Part shown: positions 1-19,523 of the stretch, piece after piece
Position numbering within the stretch: the stretch's first letter is position 1
Layout: each line of letters opens with the position of its first letter
Assembly (NCBI RefSeq): GCF_035582795.1
Contig: NC_134367.1
Location: forward strand, 46,665,062 to 46,729,061
Length of the DNA: 64,000 bases
Direction of reading: 5' to 3'
From: Mycteria americana
Taxonomy: Eukaryota; Chordata; Aves; Ciconiiformes; Ciconiidae
Position numbers and translations under genes: made by a program
Notes under the pieces: generated by a model
Database searches by the model: none
Seen by the model: the letters and a program-made list of their open reading frames with translations, nothing else
What the model was told of the DNA's origin: nothing

Positions 1-5960
<5,960 letters not shown>

Positions 5961-8900
5961 AGCCGGCCCTGTTAAAATATCCGTGGTCTGCTGCTCCGAG
6001 CATCACTGCGCTGTTCCTTTGCGGAGGAACAGAGGCCTCGCGTTTTATCCCGTATTTGGGACAAAAGACGCCACGCCATCGCGGCCCAGGGCCTGACCGC
6101 CGCTGAACGGTACCGCACGCGTCCCTAAACACCTGGCATCCGGCGGCAATTTTCTTTCTATTCTGATGCTCGCTGAGGTGACTGAGGAGTACACCTTTAC
6201 AAGCAGAAAGGTACAGAGAAAGGGAAGCAAAGTGACCCTAAACAAAATCCCTCGAGATTTATCTGGCACTGAGGGTCCCAGTGCTCCCTTGCTTGCAGCC
6301 TCCCTGCTGCAGCGGGAGCCTTGGGTGCCCCGTGCCAGTATGAGCAGGACTTCACCTCATATCCTGCCAAATATCCACAGCTCTGCACATCACACTGACC
6401 CTAAAACGCTAACGATGCCCTTTGTTCTCTGATTAATACCACTGCCCAAATACTTAGTCCTTCATTAAATGCTGTGGTGTGTACACAGCTGCTCCAAAAA
6501 GCTCCCACAAGTTAGATATTCCATTGCACCATCAGGGGCAATAGAAGTGACCCAATTCTTCACACAAACGGAGCAACTTTCAGTGTCTGGTAGGGGATAG
6601 ACGGGGTCTATGACCAGGGCTTTGTAGACGCTTTACCTCAGGGTATGGGGCAGATTAGACAAAGGAGGAAGATGAGGAAGAGGAGAGCCCTGAGCGAAGC
6701 CGTGGAGTTCAGATCTTGTGCCAACTTGTCCAAGTGCCAGCGGTGGCCAGTTGCACTGGTGTGCAGTATCAGTGAGAGCAGTGGTCTCTGCCTCCTGCCT
6801 GCACTCACTGGGAAGGCTGCTGTGCTCTGACACTTTCCTGCGGTAGCTCCTTGCAGGATTTTGTTTTATCCCTCACTTTTAACTTCTTGTTTACAGGTAT
6901 TCAGTAACCACAGGCAAGAGCATGTGGTTTGATACATAGCATGTGTTTGATACTGTTGGCCCGTTCTCAGTAATTAATGGGATCAGAGAGGTTCCAGGGA
7001 CCTGGTAAATCTTGTTCCACAAACAGGTTGCTGCTTCCAAAACCTGCTGTGCTCCTTTGCCCTTATCCTTAGCGAGGTGCTGGCTGAGCACCTTCTTCAC
7101 AGCTTTTGGGCAACTCCACGCTCCAGATGATGCACAAGTAATGAAGTAAGAGTGGAAAGTGAGAGCAGCAGCCGCTTCATGCCATGGCTGATCATTTGCA
7201 GTGTGAGGTTTTGTTAAAGTTGTATGACAGGGCAGCAAAGAGACAGAGAAGAAAAGCATTTTTTCTCTGCTACAGCACCTGCAAGTCTCAGGCTGAAGAT
7301 TTGTTTCAAGTGGCAGACAGCCTAATAAATCTGGACTGTCACAGCCTGGTAGCTGGTCTCAGCTTTTGCTACTGCAAGGGAATTGCTTGCTGTGTTACAG
7401 ATAAGAGGGTTCCAGTTACAGATGGGATCTAAGCTTCTGTGAGGGCAGAGAAAGGTCCTGGGCATCCACATCCCAGCTGCTGCCACCGCTTGACTTCCAG
7501 AGGCAAATGAGCTATCCTCAAACCTGTTTTGAATCAGTGGCCAGCACAAGCGGAGAAGGCCTGTGAGGGAGAGGAGGGTGGGAAAGAGGTATTAAACCAT
7601 TCACCTCCTGGAGCTGCCCCGGACAAGGTAGGCAAACCTGGTGTTTGGAAGGAAGTGTTACTGCAATTTATGCTCTGGAAGTCAATGCTTTGTGTTGGTA
7701 GTCCTGCCTGTGCCTTTGCTGGCATTAAGATGCTGTACAGATGCAAGGAAGACAGTAAGGCAAACCGGTTGCCCCAGGATTATTATTTAGTCAGATGTTT
7801 AACATTTGTTTAGCAAGGATATTGCCACCCTCTTTTGGACAAGGACCTTACACTGTGTTACTGCTGCTCTGGGTGCAGTGTTGCCCAGGAGCTGCAAGGG
7901 TCCAGCGCACAGCGATGCCACAGCATGGGAAGCCCCAGCTGCAGATTCCGTGTGCCTCGGCGGGGTGTTGGATACAGATCCCTGCAGACACCCTGGCAGC
8001 CTTGTTGTCCTGCTCATAAACCAGATTTTAAGAGGCTGGTTATGACCTGCATGACACTGACCAGACTTGACCATTTAAAAGGTGCATGTCCGAATGTCAC
8101 ATCTGGGAGCCAGAGTTTAACAGCAAATAAAGAACATCGATAAAACACAAGTTCTGTACCCTCGTACCTGTCCCACACACATGACTTGCTAGCAGTGCTC
8201 TGCCAGCCTCTTCCTCGCGCTTTCAAAGTCTCCTACCAGCAGGTACTGAATCCATTTGGCCTAGCAGTCTGGTAGCCAAGCTTATCTGCTGGCAAAACAG
8301 CAAAGAGCACGTCCTCAGCCCACCTTTTCCCTGGCTGTGGAAGAAGGCAGTGTCCATTCCTCCAGGGAAGGTGCACAGCCTCGCAAGGCAGCACTGTTGC
8401 CTGTGACCAATTACTTGTAGTAGAGAGGCTTATTAGATGGCAGTCGTGCCCAAGAACCCAAGCCGCAGCACTTTGTCCAGCGGTGACTATTGCTTTCTGC
8501 TCCTGCACATCGCAGGTGCTGCAGTCTCAGACTGGTTCCTGGCATACGTTCGGGTTTTCCCACTTTGCCTCAAAGAAGTTCACAGGTGATGCACACCGGA
8601 CTGACAGCTGCCTTGCTCTCTCACTCAGGGAGGGTGGGAATCCAGCTCTGCATCTTTGCTAAATTACCAGTTTTCATTTGTTTGAGTGGGGAAAATAAGA
8701 GCTAGCAGTGATACACCCACACGCCTGTCTGGCTGTACACACCGAGCGCGGCACAGTCTGGAACAATCATCCCTCAGATACATCGTGCAGAGCAAAACAA
8801 GATCTACACCTTAAAGTATGCTTTTATCTGTAATCTGTTCTAGTGTGGCTGCCTAAAGGAAGAGAGAATAATGGAATAAAATAAGTAGGTTTTTCCAGTT

Positions 8901-9110
8901 AACATAAATCTAAGCCTACTTCATTATATACCAAGTCAAGTTTTTCTGCTGAAGTCTGCAGTCTGATTTGGGAGCAGGGAGGCACTAATAAACTCATTAG
9001 TATTACTGGATTCTGCATATTGGTATAAAACCTCTTGATCTTCATTACATTAATCTATTTTTTTTCTGTAATGTCTTTGGGTTCATTGCACCTCTTTAAA
9101 AAAAGCCTGC
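5961..9110. other. Intergenic, FAXC to COQ3, first part
   Basis: No gene, RNA gene or clear repeat was recognised. Open frames reach about 120 aa but show no family resemblance and no consistent splice signals. Confidence 0.5.
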
Positions 9111-9115
9111 GGGTA

Positions 9116-9678
9116 TGTTGTGGTTTAATCCAGCAGGCAGCTAAACACCACACAGCCATTCACTCATTCCCCCCCTGCAGTGGGATGGAGGACAGAATTG
9201 GGAAAAAAAAAAGTAACATTTGTGGGTTCTGGTAAAGACACTTTAACAGGACAGAAAAGTAAGGGAAAATAATAATGATAATGATGATAAAAGAATATAC
9301 AAAACAAGTGATGCACGATGCAATTGCTCACCACCCACTGACCAATGCCCAGCCCGTCCCTGAGCAGCAATCCCCACCCCCAGCCAACTCCAGGGCATAT
9401 GACGGCATGCTCAGTTTCTATACTGAGCATGACATCATATGGTATGGAGTAGCCCTTTGGCCAGTTGGGGTCAGCTGTCCTGGCTGTGCCCCCTCCCAGC
9501 TTCTTGTGCACCTGGCAGAGCATGGGAAGCTGAAGTCCTTGACTAGCGCAAGCACTAGTTAGCAACAACTAAAACACCAGTGTGTTATCAACATTATTCT
9601 CATCCTAAATCCAAAACACAGCACTATACCAGCTACTAGGACAAAAAAAATAACTCTGTCCCAGCCAAAACCAGGACA
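9116..9678. mobile_element. Solo LTR of an endogenous retrovirus
   Basis: A 563-bp block begins TGTTGTGGTTTAATCC and ends AAACCAGGACA, the TG...CA ends of a retroviral LTR; both terminal sequences resemble LTRs I recall as frequent in bird genomes. It is flanked by GGGTA at 9111-9115 and GGTTA at 9679-9683, a 5-bp target duplication with one mismatch. No gag, pol or env sequence and no second LTR are nearby, so this is a solo LTR left by recombination. A 134-aa minus-strand open frame inside it is not a recognised protein. Orientation is not certain because no clear polyadenylation signal was seen. Confidence 0.82.
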
Positions 9679-9683
9679 GGTTA

Positions 9684-12015
9684 GCACGGCAGGCTGCCCA
9701 CGGAGCTGGTGGCGGGTGTCAAAACTGCACTGTGAGCCTGGTGGTTGCAATGGGTCTTTGTGGAGTCCCACCGCAGAAGCTGTCCTGTCCATATTTTGGC
9801 TGAGAACTAACAAAGCTTTTTAAAAATCAGGGCTCACAGTGAATGCCTCGCCCTGAGTTTTGCTTTCCCATACTGCTGCCAACTGGGTTTGAACAGCGGA
9901 GCTTCACGCGCCAAATCTCCCCCAGGACTTCAAGAAATAGGGCCACCCATTTTCTGCTTGTCTCCTGCATCGGTAGCACCCACAGCTTCTACTCGCTGCC
10001 TTCTCTCTTCCAACTGGCCAGAGTTTGGGCAGCACAAAGCTTTTAGCAGCTCCGTTAATGGGTACAGGTTGTTTTTACGGGTTGCTCTGCCGGAAGCGAA
10101 GTGCCTCGCTGTGCCCATGCGTGGTGACCAGCTGTCCCCAGCCAAAGTGACACGCCTGCCCAGGTAGGGCTCTCGCTTCGTGTGCTGGGGAGCATCCTCC
10201 AGTGGTACGGAAATGGTTTCGTCTCTTTGAAATAGCCTTTGTCTGCAGAAGGCATAATTTAATAGGGCTTTGTGGCGAGGGCCGAGTTTATGAGAGGGTG
10301 AAAAAAGGCTTTTTCATCGCTGACAGGCTCTCCAGGATCCTTTTGAAATAATCGCTGACTTCTGCCAGGATTGGTTTTGTTGTAATATTAATGATCTCTC
10401 TGGGCACCTTGAGTTTCATATACATATCTTTTTAATTATTCAGATAAAAATAGCCAAGGTAAATCTGCAAAACAGTCATGCTGCATTTCAGCTTGGATTT
10501 AGAAAAGGGGTTAATGAGAACTTCAATGACATACAGGAGTACAAATACATAGGAAGTGCCAAACATCCAGAATTTAAACTACTTCTGTACTGTACAGAAG
10601 TACCTATATCTAAGCACACATTATGTGCAATTCCAGCAGTTGCCTAGAGTTTACCTTGCACTTTCTGGTAAACAAAGCCACTTTCTGAGGTGACTTGTAC
10701 CCCGAGGCTGCCCCAAATGATGTAGATAACTCAGCATTCCTTGCTTTCGCAAAAAAAAAAAAAAAAGGCTTTGCATGAAACCTCCTGCTTTCTGCAGGTG
10801 CAAATACTCAGGCTGGCAGCTCGCTGCTAAGTTGGTCACTTCCAGAAGTTATTAATACAGAGCCAGATAAAAGAAAAAGATACTCAGCTGACAGACCTGC
10901 AGTCTCACGATCCTTTAGTTGTTTTTATTTTATTACAAGCTTTTTGGCTGACTGGCAACCCTCATAATGTCGTGGGGGTGGTTACACACTTTTATAGTCA
11001 GATCTTTCATGTAAAACTTGCTCAGTAGCAAAATAGTGTTGGGAACCAGCTACATATTGCTTGCCGTAGCCCGCTGCAGTGGCTCCCAGTCTTTGCCCGT
11101 TTGTAAGTGCTCTTCCTCTCCCATTTACAGCATACTCTGATCAGAAGAATTAGTATTTGCAGTACATACTGCTGTGACCTGGTTGGTGTCTCAGTTCATA
11201 TTTGATTAATAATAGAGATATATGAAGTTTCTGCAGATTTCCTTAAACAGATTTCCTTTCCTTACCATATTTACTCTTTTCAAAAGATGCATACAGTCTT
11301 CAGATATAACCCTGGTAAGTAAGAGGTGTTTTCTGTGGGAAAACAAGTTGTTTAATGCATCTGCCTTAGATTAGCTAGCAAGTAGCCTAAGGTGGTAATG
11401 ACAGAGATAAAAGCGCTAGCTGCTGCAGACCCTGCGAAACGGGGCAATGTACCATTAGCGAGCACAAACCCTGTCAATCCAGGGCAATAGGACCATAAAA
11501 TGTGAGGAGAAGATCATTCCAGCATGACACATTTGTCTACAAATCAACTCCCAGCTGAAGGCAGTGGGAGGAGAACGAGAAGGGATGGAAACAGGGAGGA
11601 GGAGAGGCCCTTCAGAGGCCACGTCCCCGAGGCCGAGGCTGTGCTTTCATCTCCCAAGAGCTCTGGAAATAAAGATGGATGGGAGAGACAGCAGCAGAGC
11701 TGATGGCCTGTTGTCCGCATCCTCTGAGAAGGCGAACTGATGAGCACCATAGCAGATAGCAGGATTTTGGTTTATTGTGAATTTGGTTCTGAAAAAGGTG
11801 CTTGTCAAGTAGTCCTGGAGACAGAAGGGTTTTTTGTCTCTGTAGGAGGGTTCAATAAAGGAGACATGCTGCACAACCTGCATGGGAATGCTGTCCTGCC
11901 TAGACAGGCCATTTGAAGTTTCTTCCATTACCCGCTGTGAAGTCCTTCAGTCCATGTAGCTTCCTCCTTTTCTTGTCCTTTCGATGGGACATCATCTCAT
12001 CTGACTACAGCTTCG
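9684..12015. other. Intergenic, no feature recognised
   Basis: Ordinary intergenic DNA between the LTR and the CR1 element. A 16-base A run lies near 10750-10766. No coding or RNA gene signal is seen. Confidence 0.5.
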
Positions 12016-12442
12016 TCTGGAGCAGAAGTCTTATGAGGAGCGGCTGAGGGAGCTGGGACTGTTTAGCCTGGAGAAAAGGAGGCTGAGGGGAGACCTCATC
12101 GCTCTCTACAACTACCTGAAAGGAGGTTGTAGGGAGGTGGGGGTCGGTCTCTTCTCCCAGGTAACGAGTGATAGGACAAGAGGAAATGGCCTCAAGTTGC
12201 GCCAGGGGAGGTTTAGACTGGATATTAGGAAATTTTTCTTCACCGAGAGGGTTATCAAGCATTGGAACAGACTGCCCAGGGAAGTGGTTGAGTCGCCATC
12301 CCTGGAGGTATTTAAAGGACATTTGGATGAGGTACTTAGAGACATGGTGTAGTGGTGGTTTTTGGCAGTGTTAGGTTTATGGTTGGACTCGATGATCTTA
12401 AAGGTCTTTTCCAACCTATATGATTCTGTGATTCTGTGATTC
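12016..12442 (+). mobile_element. CR1 LINE, 5'-truncated 3' end
   Basis: Typical bird CR1 tail. It starts in the segment GGAGCAGAAGTCTTATGAGG, runs through a frame still open from 12137 to 12352 whose product contains [13 protein letters not shown] and [19 protein letters not shown], and ends in the 8-bp microsatellite ATTCTGTG repeated about three times, the hallmark of CR1 3' ends. Only the last part of the element is present, so it is dead on arrival. The open frame suggests a fairly young copy; it is not a host gene. Confidence 0.93.
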
Positions 12443-15400
12443 AGAAACTTCAGCATCTAGGTTCACCTGGGGTCTCACGCTTCCTCTGGAGAAGGAAAAA
12501 AACAAGGTGTCTCCACAGTCTTTTGTTAACAGCTGTAGCGGGGTGAGCCAGATCTCATCCTCCCCACGCACATTTCTTGGCAGCTTTGGCAGGACTTTTC
12601 TTACTGTGGCGTGCTGAGAAATGCTGTCCTGGTGACTCAAAATTCAAAGGGTTGTGTGGGCCCTGGCTGCAGAGCAGAGGCCTCCAGGCAAGCCCGCAAT
12701 CAGGGAGGCATCCCTGTGTTCAAAAGCTTTGCACTCTCAAGGAGTTAGATGGTCAGATGGTCTCACCAGGACTGGGGTGGGGGAGGGATTAATGAACATG
12801 GGGGCACCTTTCTTTTTGACATTCAAAGGAAATCGGGTACTGCTTTGTTTAGAAAGAACAGCATTGGGGTTTACTGGTTTTTCACATCCCTGGGCATGGG
12901 AGAGACACAATACTCAGTGTTACAGATGTTGAGGGTGCAAAACATTGTAAAACCTGTTGGTAGCCTTCCCAGGTGCCACAGCTGTGCTTGCCCGTTACTT
13001 GCCTGTGAATTCTCATTTGCCTGCAGACGTCACCACCTTCTGAGGTCTCTTTCTATCTTCTCTGCATTTTCTGTCCATCTGACTTCTGCACAACTGCATT
13101 TGTGCACATCTAACCACCCACCTGCTACAGACGCCTCGGTTCTGTGGCCATAGCAGGCTCTCGGTGGCTGTGGACATGCCCATCCAGGTCAGGACCTCCT
13201 CTGCTACAGCTGGGGAGCGGGGCAGGGGGCACCCTTAAGGGAAGATGCCCCAGGGTGGCCAGGTCCTGTTCGTTTTGTAAAGCCTAGCTTCAAGGTGGCT
13301 CAAGGGAGGCGAGGTGCTGAGCTGCCACTTCTCCAACAGCAGGAAGGCAAAGCTGGGAATTAAATCCCAAGTTTCAATGCTGGGGCTCTGCTTCATCAGA
13401 GGGCATTCAGGGTAAACCTGCTAGCTTTTACAGTTACTTATGTTACATTCTTCTGAGGTCTCCTTTTTATTGTATGTTTTGTTTACTTTTGTTTTTATGT
13501 CTTCAGATTGTATGTGCTTATTCTAATTCAGGAAAATAAACACCAGATCTTTTTCTGTATCTTCTGTTATTGCAAGTTTTTATAATACAACTACTGTACA
13601 AGGCAGTATTAGCAGTCTAATCTCCAAATTGTTTCAGGGTTGGTTTTTTAAGTTAACACATCTCATGAGGACACAACAGAGGTTTCAGGTTTATTAATGG
13701 AACACTAATGATCTTCACAATGCTTTTAAGCAGAAAACAATTTTATTTTTTAGAAAAAGTGAATATTGATTATATCTCTGGAGTGACTCCATGTGGGAAT
13801 AAAAGCACAGTAAAATGCAGATCAAAGTATACATCCTGAATTCCTAATGCACTGAGAGGTGGCTGTGCAATTAATGCATGTGTAAGTCAAGACAGGTCAG
13901 GTGATTTTACATCCTAGGTGAAATCCCAGCCCTTCTGGCTAGAATAAAACATGACATAATTTTATATTGCTTCAAGAAAATGGGATGGTGTATCAATACA
14001 AATAAAGTCTACTGTTAGCACAAACTTTAAATGATTAGAATTTTGTCCTATAACCTGGAGGAACCAGGGGAAATACAGGCTGATTTTTATCACAAAAACA
14101 TCATCTGAAAATAATGTTATTTTTATTCAAATTTATGGTACTGGTCAGTCTAAGCAGAATCAAATTATTTTGAAAGGGTTATAAAAGCAGTGTTCTACTT
14201 TCCATTGGAAAAGGGGCTGGAGAAAATATGCGGTTATGATGGCAAGACAGTGCATTACATAAAAAGAACTATTTTTGGTCACTCATCATGAAGCAGGAGA
14301 CAATGCAACAGAATTCACCCCGATTTGGAAAAATAGAAAGTTATCCTGAGACAGCACAGAACCGAATAAACCACAAAGTTTGCTTTAAAGGTACTGAAGG
14401 ATAATTGTACACCAAGCGTTACTACTCCCTCGCAAACTCAGCAAAGCCCAGCAGAGGCTGTAAGGGAGAAGCAGTGCCATCAAGCAGTTCAAGAACTTCA
14501 ACAAGAAGGTGAATTACGCATTTGGGCTTCCACGTTTTTCCCTTTAACAAGATAATGTTAGTGATTTTATTAAACAAATGCTGACTCAAGTCAACGGTGT
14601 TGCAATTTTAGGATACAAGTTATTCATACCTGTGGGCATCTTGTGAAGAAGTTTTGCTCTAGCTTATGCTCCTGATAAAAGGGAATTAAATGCAAAGAAG
14701 TACAGTGGGAATACACCTGCATGTGGCAGGGTTAAGACATCCTCTACACAAACATAGGGAGCACCATGAATGAGGGAGCTGGCAGCTACCCATGAGTACT
14801 AAGTGACCAATATTCAGTTTGAAGCGAGAGGAGCCCACCTTTCCTTTACAGGACATCAGCAAGGGTGTAGGCATTTGGAACAAGGCACTGGAGGTTAACA
14901 TCCAAAAACAAGTGGGAGGCTGTGAATACCTGAACTGTTATGCTTCCATCTGAGAGAGAGCCACTCTCCCAACCATCCGTAGTTCCTCTTTGAACACACG
15001 CTTGAACCTGACTGCCCTGTATACAGTTATTTCACGTTTCTCATCTCCATTGGAATCGCATTTATCTTCCAGGCATCACTCTTCTTCCTTCTACAACTTC
15101 TGGCTTTTCAGTGTTGTCCCCCATTCCCAGTACTCCTGGGTGCCTCTCAAATCCCTGCAACTACAGTATCAACACTGACGTGATGATTCATGTTCTGTCT
15201 CACTTTTTCTCCTCCAATTTGCTTCATCAGGCTAATTACAGAAGCTGAGCCTTCTGCCTTCTGAACTTCTAGACGGCATGCAGTTATTCCTTTAAAGCAT
15301 TTCTTAGAAGTGTGTGAAAAATAAGCTTTTTTTTTTTTTAGTTAAAAGCTGAGAATTCAACACAATGAAAGAAGTTGAGAAGCTGTTTTCAGAAAAACTT

Positions 15401-16140
15401 TCTACAAGATAGCCTTTATTCTTATCTCCACTCACAGCCACTACACATTTCTGTTCCTACTACTTTCTCCCTCCTCTTTTCCATTTCCCAGGAACCTGAC
15501 ACAGCGTGTTTGTGGAACCATATGTAAAGAAATTGTAAAGTTCTGTAAAAATGGCCATGAAATGTCACTGGACCACCAGGGAATGGGCAATGAGATGCCC
15601 TAATGAGACATCATGGAAACTTCAAGTTCTGTTTTTATTTAAAAAGGAAATTAAATGCAAGTCTCCTCTGAGGCTCTCATACTACTCAAATTGGGCTTGA
15701 GTGCAATTAGTGTTTCAGTTATTATCTGAAAGTGCCATTCAACAAGACAGGGTGAGCCAGCCCATTCAGCTCCTACCCTCTCCCTGGCCATGTGCTCCCA
15801 CTGCTTACCTCCTGGCTGGCGCTAGTCCTCGACAGTGGGAAAATTCAGCTCCCTGAACAGCACAACCACCACCAGCACTGCAAGGGGGAAAAAAAAAAAA
15901 GAAATTTAAAACTTAGACAAACATCAGTCTCAGCAAAGGGGGTGGGACTGGGACCGTGTGGGCCAATGGGGGAGATAAGACAACACGATGAGCCACATCA
16001 GAGCTGAATAGCTGAGACCACCCAGAACAACGTAGTTTGCTCTGTTAGATTTTTTTGGCCAGATCAGCTCCTTGCTCTGATTTGTTGTGTTGCAGAAACA
16101 AATGGCTGGGAACAGGAGAGTCAAGGGCCTACAACTACAA
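12443..16140. other. Intergenic, no feature recognised
   Basis: AT-rich intergenic sequence. Several open frames of 60-130 aa occur by chance. A T run at about 15329-15340 and an A run near 15890-15900 are the only simple repeats noticed. Confidence 0.5.
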
Positions 16141-16192
16141 ATCACAGAATCAGTAAGGTTGGAAAAGACGTCTGAGATCATCTAGTCCAATA
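16141..16192 (-). mobile_element. CR1 LINE 3'-end scrap
   Basis: About 50 bases match the reverse complement of the CR1 3' tail: ATCACAGAATCA followed by AAGGTTGGAAAAGACG and ATCATCTAGTCCAA. It is a very short truncated insertion in reverse orientation, with the terminal octamer reduced to about one unit. Confidence 0.82.
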
Positions 16193-19100
16193 AACACACA
16201 AGCTGAAAAAGGTAAGCCCCAAATATTACTTTTTTCCCAATCTCAAGGCAAGAATCACCTCTTACCTCACACCTAGTCCCAGGTGCATCCCTGGTGTTAT
16301 AACATTACTTTTTTTTCCTCCTACCACCACTATTCCTGTAACCGTTGAAGCTATGGCTCCATACTCATAACAACTTGCAACAGGAAAGCCAAAGATTTGC
16401 AAATTTATTTGACTTAAATTCTGTCCATTTCAATAGCATATATTAAATTTCCACAGCAACTGGGCTAAGAGAAGCATGGAATCTCTCTTGGTTTCTCATG
16501 CACAGATTTTAAGAAAAAAGTTTCTGCAGCACGAATACATAGTACATATTCAGTGCACAGTACTGAATTTGATTACACTGTGTCAGAGATGCACATTTAT
16601 GAATAATGCAATGATTTTTAAAAATTCGGCTAAAAAGCAAGGTGTAGGATATTCTTGCCATGTTTGATATCTCACTAAAATGATCTCTAGTTCAATCATT
16701 TACTTTCTAGCTTAAAAAGAGGTTGTTTTAACCAGAGGGACGAAAAACAGCCAGAAAAGTTAGGACACTCCACCAGGAGAGGAAAACTGAGGGCTAGAGA
16801 CTGAGGATAGATCCCATCAGGCCGTCTGGAGACATGCCATGGGTACAAGGACCTGTTCAAGCAGTCCCCGCTCCTTTGCCCACACCGCTCACTAAACCCT
16901 CCCAGGTTGACAGGGCTCCTATACACACGCAGGAGCAAAAGGTCAGGTGCTTGCAATAAGGTTTTTGCCAAAACCAGGGGTATCCATGGACAATCACATC
17001 CATGTACTTGTTGCTTGAATGCAAGCTGTTGTTAATTAGGTACGTGAGCCCTTCCGTGAGCCTGGACAGAGAACCCAAGCAGCATCAAAGGCTTTTTGTG
17101 CTAAGTGCAATAGAAATAACAGTGAAAAAAACAGTTCCTTCCCCAGGTAGCTCACAGTTTAATGAAAAAAATACAAGGAAGTGGGAAGAAAGGATGAAAA
17201 AGCCAGGGTAACAGCTAGTTACATAAACATCTGGATTTAGGACTTTTAATGCAAACAGAATTCAGCTGTTCTATCCTAGTTTTATCTACCTTAGTTTTAT
17301 TTCACCTGACAGGTCTCCAAACAAGTAGGTGAAGGGGATACTGTCCCCCTTGGGGGATGTTTCTAGTAGGCTACCCCAGGAATCTGTCCAGGACTCAGTG
17401 CTTTGTAGATGCTGTTTCTTTCAATTCACTGCTGGTAAAATTTGAAACAGTCATACAGTTGTAATAACTTGGATAGAAGTTGATTACTTGGCTAAGGGAA
17501 CTCACATGCGTAAACACACTGTTAGGAACAAAGACCGCTGGTTATCTGCTCTGGCTCCATGTTTTTCCCAGCGTCGCTCCTCTCCTGAACGCTATGTGCT
17601 GCTTTGCATGCGTGACCAACGGAGCGGAGACTCCCGTGCAGAAGGTGGTCAGGCAGAAGGAGAATGACAGTGTTCCTCCTGCAAACAGCATTAGGAGACC
17701 ATTACTGCATCCATTTCCACTGTCATGCTCCAGAAAGGATGTTTACCACAAAATTTTATACAAAGTCAGAAACTTACACTGTAGTGGTAATCACTGTAGA
17801 GATAACCTCAGTCCGTTTATCTAAGAGAAAATTAAGGGGTGACTTAACTCAAAACTACACCAACTACAAGACAGAGAGGTCATTAACCTAAAAAAATGAA
17901 GATGTTAAGACATCACTGGCTGGGATCTGAGGTTAGACCACTTCAACTGATCAACTTTTGGAACAATTTACTTACCGACAGAGTGGCTTCTCCATCACTG
18001 AACTGTTTATATGAAGATGAATCTTCTTCCCAAAGCCAAGTTACAACCCAAACAGGTATTACAAAGCAGAATTTACTGTCATGGAAGTGATCACACTAGA
18101 TAACCCTTTTCAGTCTTAATACCTATGATTACTATTATTTCCATTATAAATGAATGATATTCTTCTGTGCATCATCAGATCTTTCATGAAACTTGGATTG
18201 CAAGGCAACAGGTAGATGTAGCAAAGCCACAAGAATGCAAATGTGTAATAGAATAATTTAGCCCACCAAACATCTACAGCAGGAAAAATGCACAAGTAAC
18301 AACAAAAAAATCCCAAACAAACAAGTTTAATTTTCATCCCTGCAAACTGTAAGTTAGAAAACACAGCTGGCCCACTTCTCTACCTGTATACAACCTGAGA
18401 GGAAGAGAAGAACAGAGAAGGAAAGAGATACAGCCATGTACACACACAAGACATTTTATTTATAAAGTGCTATTTCATTGTAGATCAACACTTTTCCTTA
18501 ACCTGGCACTAGGACTTTTAAGACCAAGTAGGTATGGCACTTCAATTCTAGGACAGACTGCTGATCTATCATTTTTCTAGCATAAAGCTCTGGTTGCTTA
18601 GTAAAATTTTACCTGCAACTTTACTTCCCTTTATTCAGGTAGAAGGAGAAAATTGAAATAATAGGCACAGATACACATACCTTGATGGTGAAGAGTCTTC
18701 AGACAGGTGAGGCACTCTGGTCTAGGAGACTCTTCTTCCACCACTGCACAGTTAGCTCACATCAACTGTAGAAACAGCATGACCCGACAGCAAAGGTTTG
18801 CTGCTCTTTTTTTTTTCCTCCTCTCGGGGAGAAGGCATAATATAGAAACAAGTGTTTGTGGTTTTTAAGTGTTTTGTATATTTAACTGACTCAGTTGAGT
18901 AACTTAAATATCGAAGGCATTTTATTTATCATACACTATTGTATTTTTAAACTCAGTCTACATTTAAGCTATTATTCTATGGAGATCTGAGTTTTCCTGG
19001 TAGGACTGAAAACGCCATCACATATAAGAGCTTCCTCCAAGCTACTGACAGAATAATTTGCATTTCCCTGTCCAACAATTTGAAACTACTTTCTTATAAA

Positions 19101-19253
19101 AATACTTACTCTTTAAAAGCTTTGCTCGTTTCAAACTTAAATGATTTTCAAGATAATGGGCACTTGTTTTTTTCTGAGACTGCCCTAAAATATTTGGCCA
19201 AAAATAGCATAAGCAGTATTAATGCAAACAGCAAGCTTGTTGTTACAAAAGGT
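16193..19253. other. Intergenic, upstream of the COQ3 3' end on the map
   Basis: AT-rich sequence without recognised genes or repeats. If COQ3 uses a more distal polyadenylation site than the one proposed at 19254, part of it would be COQ3 3' UTR; other TTTATT hexamers, AATAAA on the minus strand, occur at about 18457 and 18919. Confidence 0.45.
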
Positions 19254-19259
19254 TTTATT
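19254..19259 (-). terminator. COQ3: Candidate COQ3 polyadenylation signal
   Basis: AATAAA on the minus strand, 68 bases past the COQ3 stop codon. It is the first such hexamer after the stop. Distal alternatives exist, so use is inferred. Confidence 0.45.
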
Positions 19260-19326
19260 ATGTCCATCAGGGTAAAACCTTCTTTTCTGTTCCTGGTGGC
19301 AGTCCATCACCACACATCTCTGACAG

Positions 19327-19523
19327 TCACGTGGTAGCACCAGCTGTGGCTGAGGGCTGTTCACTTTCCATTTCTGACAGGGCATCTGTTGGGCTTGACT
19401 GTCCCTGAGCCCCAGATTTCACAGCGTGCATTGCATAGTTAATGCTTGTGCTTTCCATCCAGCTCCACGACCCCGAGAGGGGATTATACAACATCCCATT
19501 CACAGTCTTGACTGAAAAGCCAT
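19327..19523 (-). CDS. COQ3: COQ3 coding exon 7 (last)
   Basis: Acceptor TTTTCTAG|ATGGC. The first two bases complete an Asn codon with the A ending exon 6, giving ESNGFSVKTV as in the family. The exon encodes residues 291-354, including NGMLYNPLSGSW and SINYAMHAVKSG, then a poorly conserved Ser/Thr/Ala-rich tail and stop. Confidence 0.93.

Noticed and set aside
9164-9568. 134-aa minus-strand open frame
   Set aside because: Lies within the solo LTR and matches no retroviral protein I recognise.
12137-12352. 71-aa open frame with [13 protein letters not shown]
   Set aside because: It is the coding tail of a CR1 LINE copy, not a host gene.
12577-13153. Plus-strand open frames up to 134 aa after the CR1 element
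   Set aside because: No domain, overlapping frames, no consistent splice or start context.
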